A stretch of DNA of 64,000 bases, taken from NCBI GenBank assembly GCA_949128115.1, contig OX421968.1, positions 4,278,001-4,342,000 of the forward strand, read 5' to 3'. The position numbers and the translations under genes were made by a program. Below, one piece after another: positions 24,187 to 31,987 of this stretch (positions are counted from its first letter, which is position 1; the number at the start of each line of letters is the position of its first letter). Under the pieces are notes generated by a model. The model was not told the DNA's origin. It saw only the letters and a program-made list of their open reading frames with translations, and searched no databases. Source of the stretch: Anaspis maculata. Taxonomy: Eukaryota > Arthropoda > Insecta > Coleoptera > Scraptiidae.

Positions 24187-24665
24187 ATTCCGCCGCCATC
24201 TTGACTGCCATATTGAAATCTCTCATTAGTGGAACGATTGTCATGAAACTTGGAACTTATTCTTGTCTAGTACGAACATTCTTATTTTCAAGCCGAATTT
24301 CATGATTCTGCCGCTATCTTGGCTGCCATATTGAAATTTCTTATTAGTGTAAAGATTTTTATGAAACTTGGATTTTACCTTTGTCTCGTATGATCATTTT
24401 CATTTTCGAGCCAAATTTCATGATTCCATCACCATCTCGGCCGCCATATTGAAATTTCTTATAAGTGGACGGATTTCCATGAAACTTGAAAGTTATCTTT
24501 GTTTCGTATGATCATTCTTATTTTCAAGCTGAGTTGTATGATTCCGCCGCCATCTTGGCTGCCATATTGAAATTTTCTCATTTGTGGAACGATTTTCATG
24601 AAACTTGGAACCCACCCTTGTCTAGTACGACAATCATTCTGATTTTCAAGTCGAATAACGGTAGA
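24187..24665 (+). repeat. 118-bp tandem array, four units, GCCGCCAT motif
   Basis: The phrase CCATATTGAAAT recurs at 24211, 24328, 24446 and 24564, a period of 117-118 bp. Each unit contains a GCCGCCATCTTGG-like word, ATTAGTGGAACGATT, CATGAAACTTGG and CTTGTCTAGTACGA. The same array occurs inverted at 58076-58600. It is part of HINE element CB. The word AAGATGGCGGC on the opposite strand equals the consensus for YY1/Pho-type zinc fingers, which may be chance. Confidence 0.8.
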
Positions 24666-24753
24666 ACCCTAATAACTTAACATCTTGCGTTCACTAATCC
24701 TTCAAAAAGGAAATGCGCTACTGAGCCTCATGCTCATGAGGCATATTCGCTTG

Positions 24754-25384
24754 TTTTTATTGTCTCTAAAATGTTGGCTACGTTTTCACCGTGGGCGTGG
24801 CTTTGGTACGTGACCTAAGCACTAAATTGGACTCAAATAAATTTAATCCACATGGTGTAAACGATCACGGACAAGTACCAAGTAGCTTGGGTAAGGTCTC
24901 TTGTTAGCCGTGGACTGACCCAAATTCAGTTTCTAAATTGATTTAGTTTTAGTTTATATTTTACAGACAGTAGGTCGACCGCGTTAGTATACCGTTGTGA
25001 ACACTGGAAGAGAAGAACCATTTTAGGTGGAATTGGGGTCAGTGCCTAGGTCAGTCCGGCTTTAGTCCTCCGGTGTAATCGTAGTCATTCCATTGGTCGC
25101 TAAAGTAATTAACAACAAGATGTGACTTTTTTCGTTTCCGTAGAAAAACGTTTCAGTGGCTTCTTTGCACACCCTGTAGTTGATAAGTTTTATTGAATAG
25201 TCTGTCACAAACAGTTCCTCAAAATCACTTTGACTCACGAAAATAGACAGGAGAGACGTCTCACCCTTTGTTCCCCCCACCCCTCACATCTTCAAAAACA
25301 AACGTCACTAATTTTGGAAACTTTGTTCTTTCGTCATCTTGAATGGATTCCAAATATGGCTCTGCTATAATAAGCATTTATTTT
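24754..25384. other. No gene recognised
   Basis: Unique-looking sequence between the HINE CB 3' end and a LINE stub. No coding or repeat signal that I can support. Confidence 0.4.
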
Positions 25385-25885
25385 CCAACAGGCATCACAC
25401 CATACAAATACAATACGAACCCACAACAGGAAAAAACAGAAAAACAAGAAATGACTAGATTTGAAAATTACAAGTCACAATCATATTCTACACCGCTATC
25501 AACCGTTTGATCACTGACAACGGTGTACAAAATAAATCTATATAGTTGTCTACGGACAAACAGTTGTAAACAGTACACATGAAAAACACAGGTGACCTGT
25601 ACATAAGACATAAGGTTAGTTCTGGGACAATCACAGTAAAACGAACGTTGGAGCCTTGATGATGCTCTTGGTATCAAAAACCTGAGCCGGCCGAGCAAAA
25701 ATGGACAGTCTATGTTTCCCCGCCCAAGCTGCACAAGAAATGTCACCGCCGTTCCCACTCTACGTCGCTCAAGGGAGTCAACACTGAATTCGTTTAGGAG
25801 AATATTATGGTCGTAACCCCTTTCGGGACACACACCGTCTTTCTTGAACTTTAGCAACTTAAGAATATAATATAATACCAAGAAT
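25385..25885 (-). pseudogene. LINE ORF2 C-terminal stub
   Basis: A 137-codon minus frame (25468-25881) resembles the post-RT region of CR1/jockey-like LINEs: SLERRR followed by an alternating FL..L..GNIDCPFLL block, LRFLIPR and an RSFYCDCPRTN segment. The family pattern is L..RR....FL.KLL.G.ID...LL....F.VP followed by RS..F......RTN. After RTN the reading seems frameshifted, since the expected SP..R motif is absent. A 5'-truncated, dead copy. Confidence 0.6.
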
Positions 25886-26028
25886 TCTATAATACCAATA
25901 CAATATAATTTAATACTTATAACAATATATCATTAATTTAATACATCTTCCCCAGGCAGGTATAACTGTAATTAATGTCAGGAGAAGTCTCAGACCATCG
26001 AACCGACCGAGCAACCACCACCGAAATT

Positions 26029-26071
26029 CAGCAGACACGTGTTTCGACCTGTTTGGGTCTCATCAGTGCTG
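26029..26071 (-). ncRNA. Hammerhead ribozyme, minus strand
   Basis: On the minus strand: stem I CAGCA (26067-26071), core CTGATGA (26060-26066), stem II GACC / GGTC around loop CAAACA, core GAA, stem III ACAC / GTGT, cleavage-site nucleotide C (complement of 26034) in a GTC triplet, then stem I partner TGCTG (26029-26033). All invariant hammerhead residues are present. Predicted cleavage falls between complement positions 26034 and 26033. Confidence 0.85.
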
Positions 26072-26204
26072 AAGCATTCAAAGGCAGAAGCTCGATAGTC
26101 TAGTAGATGGCGCCGCACGGGTATCTCACCTGCGAGTACCCTCGGAGAGCACACATGGGAAAGTCTTGGACCGTTAGACCATCGGCTTCTGCCTTTGAAT
26201 GCTT

Positions 26205-26247
26205 CAGCACTGATGAGACCCAAACAGGTCGAAACACGTGTCTGCTG
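26205..26247 (+). ncRNA. Hammerhead ribozyme, plus strand
   Basis: Stem I CAGCA (26205-26209) pairs with TGCTG (26243-26247). The core CTGATGA is at 26210-26216. Stem II GACC (26217-26220) pairs with GGTC (26227-26230) around the loop CAAACA. The second core GAA is at 26231-26233. Stem III is the self-complementary ACACGTGT (26234-26241). The cleavage-site C is 26242, in a GTC triplet. Stem III has no spare loop bases, like the minimal stem III of animal retroelement hammerheads that are thought to work best as dimers. Self-cleavage is predicted, not shown. Confidence 0.88.
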
Positions 26248-26549
26248 GATTTCGGTGGTGGTTGCTCGGTCGGTTCGATAGTCTGAGACTTCTCCTTTTT
26301 TTCGTGATTTTTTTTTCTTGTTCCTTGTTTTCCAACAAAATTCACCTAAATCTTCCGTATCTTCCGAACGGTTGAACATATCCAGTTCATTCTTTCGTTA
26401 ATCGAATGTCAACTCTTAGCGGGTTGATACCGACGACGTTTAAAGATGATCGGTCAAATATAGACAATCTTTAACAACAAATAAGAATGCACAACTCGCG
26501 GCACTCATCTAAAATAGAAAAAACGCATAGATACCAACGTAAACATCAT

Positions 26550-26566
26550 CCTATCTTTTGATTTAA
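26550..26566 (+). repeat. Target site duplication of the intact LINE, 3' side copy
   Basis: The 17 bases CCTATCTTTTGATTTAA are identical to 31354-31370. The pair brackets the LINE and marks its exact insertion boundaries, with no mismatches. Confidence 0.95.
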
Positions 26567-26807
26567 ATAAATAATAAATAAATAAATAATGTATATTGCT
26601 TTTTAGTACGACATACATAAGCAAGGGTGCGATTACAAAATTAAATAAAATAAGCGAGTCCATAAACACTTCAAGATAACAGAAATAAATAGCATAATGT
26701 GGACTATTTAATAAATCAAAACTTAACTACTTAACTAGGTACCTATCCAAAACCATCCCACTATAAACAAGAAGAAAACCCACAGAAGCTGAACAGTCTC
26801 AAAGGAG

Positions 26808-29800
26808 CTATTCGTCCATGACAAAAGAACGTAGCTTCATCGCCTCTGAACAAAAATTATAAAGGTCGTAGCACAAGGGGACGGAAGGGCCGCGCAGAAT
26901 TTCGTGGAAGTCGTCGAGATTTAACGTGCGGTAATTGCAGCGGAGTCCACCATACATGGGGCATTTCAAGATAATGTGTTGCAGACTCTCGTACTTCCGT
27001 CCATTGCAAACTGAACACAACTGGTCCGGAGCCATTCTGTAAGACATGCCGTTTACAAAAATACTCAGCCTGAAGGAATTGGAGGTGCGCAACTGGGCAA
27101 TTAGTCTCTTGATGGTTAGAGGAACTGAAGACAGCAGATAGGAGCCGGTCACACGTAGTGGGCTAACCTCCATGATGAATTTGTAGTCGGGACAATAACA
27201 GCTCAGAAGGATGCTATCCCAATCCTTAGTTTTACTTTTTGTGTTAAAACTGTCCAAGGTTGCTCTGATGAAATTACCGTTTATTGCGCCATCGTTTAAA
27301 GCAGTCCCGCAGTGAGAAAGCAGCACAGCTCTCAGGGAAGAGTACCAGTTTAGCCCTGTGTCATTGTTCGGGCCCTCATCCAGCGCTATGAGTCTCTTAA
27401 GGGCAATGGCAGGAAGCCTACGCCCACCGAGTCTCCCCACCCGAATATAAAAAAGCAGAGCATCTTTAATGACATGAAGTGCAAGTCTTGGAAGCTGAAA
27501 TTCTGTTCTTAGTATGTAGCCAGGAGTGGTCGTATGCAAATAGAATACCCTTTTCAAAAATCTGTTCTGAATTTGTTCTATGTCGTTCAAGAAATGTAAG
27601 GCCCATATCGCGCTGCCATATAATGTGCTAGGAACAACAATGTTCTGAAAAAGTTTGGCAATAGCTTCCCAGTTGTTCAATTTGGCCGAGTTTATTGTGT
27701 TAAGAACGGAGCCTATCCCAACCCTAGACCGCCCAGCTACTCCCTCAAAATGGCGCTTGAACGAACCATTAAAATTCAGTTTTATTCCCAAATAGGTGTA
27801 GGAGTTGACCACTTCAATCGTCAAGTCCTTAAATTTGAAGGGTGTCATGTTAGCAAGTCGTTGAGCCTTACGAAATGGCAAGATCTTTGTTTTGTTCACG
27901 TTGACCTGAAGTTTAATGTGATCGCAGTACTTTTCAAGGAGACGCAAGCCCTTCCGCGCATGGGCCTCAGACTCCGCCAAGATAACGACATCGTCAGCGT
28001 ACATTAGAATGTTCAAGTTATGGTGACCGTCCAGAGTTACCCCTCTAGCGCCCCCTGCAGTAAAATAAGCCTCCATGTCGTTGATGAGTAAAGAAAAAAG
28101 GAGTGGGCTGAGGGGGTCCCCCTGGAGTACTCCCTTGGTGATTTTTACTGGCACTGACAGGATTCCATCTTTCTCAATTTGTAGGGTGGCGTCTTTATAA
28201 ATATTGTGAATCACTCTAATGATCTTGGAACTTATTCCCTCAATGTGTAGTCTCTCAAATAAAATTCGGTGATCGACCGAATCGAAGGCCTTTTTGAAAT
28301 CTACGAAAATGGCAAAAACCTGGCCTCTCTCCTGGCGCAACCTATTGTGAATGATCGTGTTCAGAACAAATATATTGTCCAAGCAATTTCGCCCCCTTCT
28401 AAACCCGGCCTGAGTTTCTGATAAGATGTCGGAGCCCTCCACAAAGGATTGGAGCCTGTGATTCAGCAAATTAGTGAACACTTTGGCTATGTGATTTATA
28501 ATTGCTATTCCTCTATAGTTATTAGGATCTGATTTGTCGCCCTTTTTCGGCAAGTGAATCATTTTGATCTTCGCCCAGTTCTTTGGCCAAACTTCCAGTT
28601 CCAATATTCTGTTGAAAAGTGCCAGAAGGTAAGATCGACCCTCGTAATTTAAATTCTGAAAAAACTCAACAGGTACTCCGTCAATTCCAGGAGATTTCCC
28701 ACCCTTCATGGAGCCAAGAACCCGACTCAACTCCCTCATTTCAAAGTGTTTGTCCTGGAAAGGATGTCCGGCATCCTCAAATTGCCGGAAATCCAGCGCC
28801 CTAAGCTGATAATAAAACTCGGCATAGTATCTTTGCCACGTTTCTGCCGGTAAGCTACCCGACGTCTCCCCCCCTGTTGCCCCAAACCTAGGGTTGTACT
28901 TTCCTATGGCTTTCCAAAATGTAGACGGATTTCTTACGTTGGCCAAGTCTGCTCTCAACTGCTCGAAGTGATCTCGCTTTTTGTTTCTCAAGAGTTCCCG
29001 GTACCTTCTTTTGGTGACCACAAAACTCTCCAAAGACTCGCGGGAGAACCCGGCCCTCCCACAGAACTGAAACCTCAGTCTCAATTCCCTCTTCGCCACC
29101 AGACATTCACGATCAAACCATCGTTTCGAGTTAGGGAACCTCGGCGGGCCCAAGCGCTTCATCCTGACCAGTCCCAGAAAAACCGCGGTCTCCCGCATGG
29201 CCACCACAACATTCTCGGCCGCTTCCTCCATTTGTAGGTTCCGCGGCTCAAGCCGGAGTCGGAAAGACTCGGCAATCACCCTACGGAAGGAGCCCGCTCT
29301 AGAGGGATTCCAGGCCAAGCATTCCCGTAAGACATGACTCACCCCGCGTCCGACTGCGACCTCCCCCACCCCCAGCATTACCCTTATGGGAAAGTGATCG
29401 GACTGAAGTACGGAGTCTACCACCTGGAAATCATTAATTAGTTCGGCCGCTCTCAAATTTGTCCATGCAAAGTCGACGACGCTGCTGCCAAGATTACTAA
29501 CATAGGTAAACTTACCATCATAGTCTGACTGAAAACGCCCGTTCAATACCACCAATCCTGCCCCTTCCATCGCCTCCACCAGCAACCTGCCTCGTGGGTT
29601 AATTAGGTCGTCCTGTGATTTCCTTGCGAGTGCAAAAGGGTACCGGTCTTCTACAAGAGACTCATCCTCCTCGAAACTGTTCAACTTACCGATTCTTCCA
29701 TTAAAATCCCCTCCCACAATTATGGGGTCGTTGGGATATGACCTCATTATATCTCCCACTGCTTCTTCTAACATATTAATACAAGTTCGAGAATCCAAAT

Positions 29801-30223
29801 CCGGCTTTAAATAAACAAGTCCGACTATAAATATCTGAAAACCACAATCAATTCTCACAAACAAATAGCAGACATCTTCCAAAATCAGTTTAATTTTTTC
29901 TCTCTTACAGATATTTTTAGATACCAAAAGAAGTAGACCCCCACTTGCCCTCCCCAATGATTTTTCCTTAACAGCCGGGACCTGAAACAAGTGAAAGCGA
30001 TCCAGCAACACCGAGGATGGTTCGAAATTGCGAGTACCCCAAGTTTCACTTAAACCTATGACATTTAATTGCAAAAAATAATTTAAATCTACACAATCCA
30101 AGTTTAAAAAATTTCTAAAACCATGACAATTCCAAAAACACACCGACAGGCCTTTTTGAGTTCTTTCTCTGGGCAGTTCTTTATCCGTTAAGCCTCTTCC
30201 ATGCGCTTTGCCGAATCTTCGTC
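26808..30223 (-). CDS. LINE ORF2: AP endonuclease and reverse transcriptase
   Basis: The enzyme nicks target DNA and copies the element RNA at the nick. Counting from the GTG codon at 30143: an APE-type endonuclease (WNCHGF at 4-9, SETWG at 32-36, GGDFNG at 144-149, SDHFP near 246) and a reverse transcriptase (VDFKKAFDSVDH motif A, GVLQGDPLSPLLF motif B, YADD at about 714-717, NKTK, YLG). A CX2CX9HX4C knuckle lies near 1044, plus strand about 26955-27015. There are 1111 codons after the GTG with no stop. No ATG precedes the endonuclease: the frame is open upstream through the GTG, past the ORF1 stop, to the slippery site at 30224-30230. The chosen upper limit assumes -1 frameshifting. Reinitiation or non-AUG initiation are alternatives. 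Confidence 0.92.
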
Positions 30224-31003
30224 GTTTTTTGACTTTTTCTTCTTCCCGTCTTCAGCTTGAAGACCCTCTTGCTCTTCATTCCACTTATAAGTTTTTCCAT
30301 TGATAAACAGTTTCATGTAACTCATCTTCGCTACGTTCCCTTTTTCTCTTTCTTCATCAGCACGCTCCTTTATTGCTCTCTGGATTCTTCTCTCTTCAAT
30401 TGTTCTATCGCCGTTGACAAAGATTCGCATCTGCTTCAATCTGGCACTGTTTCGAAAAATTTCAAGTTTGTCTTCGAAACTAACCAGCTCAGCTAAATGT
30501 AAAGTTTTACTGAGTGAGTAGGCAGACTTTACAACAATCGATGGTCCAAACTTCTCCCTGAACAGCGCCTCAATTTGAGTCCGGATATCACTTCCTTCCT
30601 CGACTCCAGGCTTGAATCCCGACAGCAAGATATTGTTTTTTCGCTTTTCACGGTCTAGTCTCTCGAATTTTCGCTCCATCTCCTTCAGTCTGCCTGCGAA
30701 TTCTTTCTTTTCTTCCTTCCACTCCTGTTCTTTTTTCTGCATTTCTTCTCTTAGATTGTTGACTTCTTTACCATTAGCTAGAAGCTGTTCTCGAATTTCC
30801 CTGAGTTCCATTTTAATTTCACCCATGTTGCTCTCAATAAGCTGCTTGATTTCCTCCATTTCTCTGTGTTTTGAATTTACTTTGACTTCCGGGGATCTTA
30901 TTGTACGCTTGCTCCTTCCGAAAATGTCCTCTTCGCTGCTTCTTCGTCTTTTTGAGCCTTCAGCCGAGTTTAGCTTCAAAACTTCTTCGCCTTCTGTATT
31001 CAT
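30188..31003 (-). CDS. LINE ORF1: coiled-coil RNA-binding protein
   Basis: A protein of 271 residues that probably coats the element RNA. It starts at an ATG (31001-31003) after the 5' UTR. An N-terminal basic segment (KRRRSS, RSKRTIRS, about residues 18-37) may be a nuclear localisation signal. A long charged coiled coil spans about residues 45-125, rich in E, K, L and R. It is followed by KKNNILLSGF at about 126-135, the start of an RRM-like fold seen in L1-type ORF1 proteins. The C-terminus is very basic (KKKKSK). There is no CCHC knuckle, unlike the jockey-type ORF1 at 42850-43955. The stop at 30188-30190 lies 44 bases upstream of the ORF2 GTG. Confidence 0.85.
   Translation of the reverse strand: MNTEGEEVLKLNSAEGSKRRRSSEEDIFGRSKRTIRSPEVKVNSKHREMEEIKQLIESNMGEIKMELREIREQLLANGKEVNNLREEMQKKEQEWKEEKKEFAGRLKEMERKFERLDREKRKNNILLSGFKPGVEEGSDIRTQIEALFREKFGPSIVVKSAYSLSKTLHLAELVSFEDKLEIFRNSARLKQMRIFVNGDRTIEERRIQRAIKERADEEREKGNVAKMSYMKLFINGKTYKWNEEQEGLQAEDGKKKKSKNDEDSAKRMEEA
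30224..30230 (-). promoter_or_regulatory. Candidate -1 ribosomal frameshift site (A AAA AAC)
   Basis: On the minus strand ORF1 reads TCA AAA AAC GAC, so the heptamer A AAA AAC is in the correct register for simultaneous -1 slippage. The -1 frame is the ORF2 frame. From this heptamer to the endonuclease there is no stop: the joint segment passes over the ORF1 stop at 30188 and into the GTG codon at 30143. I see no strong downstream pseudoknot by eye, which weakens the case. Confidence 0.55.
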
Positions 31004-31353
31004 TCACCCAGTTGTCATCGCTTGATCGGTTGTTCAAAATGTGTTTGGAATTGGTGAACAAATATTCAATCGGTAGGTACCGGCCCTAAAAAGTCTCAGT
31101 GCTGCTGCTACAAGAAAGTTTTTTTTTTTTTAACAAAAACTGCGATAAAGCACTGCTGGTACGTAAACGTTCGTAATACCGCTAAGCTGGGCTGCGAATG
31201 TGGAAACGCTTTTCACCACTGGGGAGAGGGCACTCTCAAACGTAAGTTCACCGAATCTTCGAGTTTTCGAATACGTTTTTCCGGCAAAAATTGGACAATT
31301 TGCAGCTGGCGGCTATAACAGTGTCAGATTCGTGGCCTTATCTGATCGCAACC

Positions 31354-31370
31354 CCTATCTTTTGATTTAA
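31354..31370 (+). repeat. Target site duplication of the intact LINE, 5' side copy
   Basis: CCTATCTTTTGATTTAA, identical to 26550-26566. It lies immediately next to the predicted 5' end of the element, showing that the LINE is not 5' truncated relative to its inserted form. Confidence 0.95.
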
Positions 31371-31627
31371 TAAAGCTATGAGCTCAATTTTTTTTATTGA
31401 AGTACACACCCAGACCTTTCTTACAGTGTGACAGCGATTGAGGAACAATGATTTATTATTTGTTTATTAAGTTTATAAACATTTTCATCGGCCATGAATA
31501 CATCCAGATTTTCAATCTGCGAGGAAAAATTTTGTTTTCACAGTTTTCTATATACAACCAGCGAAGCGATTGGGGCCAAAGTATTGCAGAAGTTTTTAAG
31601 ACAAAAAATTTCGATCCAGGACTTATA

Positions 31628-31985
31628 CCGAGCGTTCATAAATTAAATGGGTCAAGGGTGCCTATGTGTTTGAAAACATCTGTCGGAACTAGCATCGTTC
31701 ATTTGATGTCTGTAATTTTTTGGTTATCGTAATTTGTCAAACTAGTCGCAGTTTTCGTTTTCGTAACATTTTAAATGTGGTTTTCACGGCAGGGCACAAA
31801 ACCTACATGATCAAGGAGTATTTTCGAACTTGAAGTATTCTCGTGCACTTATGGCAGATCAGAGATCAATAATATGAGACGTAACTTGTCAAAGTTTGAC
31901 TTTATTACAAAAAGATTACGCTAGTTTCGACAGACGTTTTTGAATCCACAGACACCCTTGACCCATTTAATTTATGAACTCTCGG
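31628..31985. mobile_element. Palindromic MITE family P, copy 1 (TA target)
   Basis: A 358-bp element with ends CCGAGCGTTCATAAATTAAA and (right, reverse complement) CCGAGAGTTCATAAATTAAA. The inverted arms extend about 75 bp through ATGGGTCAAGGGTG. It is flanked by TA at 31626-31627 and 31986-31987. A second copy at 40683-41043 is about the same length and gives independent confirmation of the ends. No coding capacity. The TA target fits Tc1/mariner. Confidence 0.85.
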
Positions 31986-31987
31986 TA

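Larger units (their letters stand above)
20727..24753 (+). mobile_element. HINE-like element CB (Helentron-type), interrupted
   Basis: It starts in a T-run with TAGCGCACTTCTCC and ends GGAAATGCGCTACTGAG, a perfect hairpin GCCTCATG-CT-CATGAGGC (24726-24743), then ATATTCGCTTG before T residues. The AGCGCA/TGCGCT pair is a subterminal inverted repeat. A GTCTGTCTGTCT microsatellite lies at 21776-21790 and a 118-bp tandem array near the 3' end. This matches the described plan of non-autonomous Helentrons (HINE, DINE-1): subterminal inverted repeats, microsatellite, tandem array and 3' stem-loop. A second copy in inverse orientation occupies 57970-62094. Without the nested 21899-23865 element it is about 2.06 kb. 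No Rep/helicase is encoded. Confidence 0.7.
25981..26295. mobile_element. Inverted-repeat element carrying two hammerhead ribozymes
   Basis: A 315-bp palindrome with about 110-bp nearly identical arms: GGAGAAGTCTCAGACCATCG at 25981 and CGATAGTCTGAGACTTCTCC at the right end (26276-26295), with the central spacer at 26091-26183. Each arm encodes a complete hammerhead ribozyme motif, one on each strand (26029-26071 minus, 26205-26247 plus). Hammerheads are known from Penelope-like retroelements, retrozymes and satellite DNAs of animals. No reverse transcriptase or tail is attached, so this is a non-coding, ribozyme-bearing element. No target duplication was seen. Confidence 0.8.
26567..31353 (-). 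mobile_element. Full-length, intact two-ORF LINE with 17-bp TSD
   Basis: A 4.79-kb non-LTR retrotransposon on the minus strand. It begins at 31353 with GGTTGCGATCAGATAAGG, has a 350-bp 5' UTR, ORF1 (30188-31003), ORF2 ending at 26808, a 3' UTR of about 210 bp and an (ATTT)n tail at 26567-26590. The perfect duplication at 26550-26566 and 31354-31370 shows it inserted by target-primed reverse transcription. Both ORFs are uninterrupted. Intact frames plus a perfect duplication imply a young copy and possibly a source element. The clade is jockey/CR1-like by motif order and is not certain. Confidence 0.93.
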
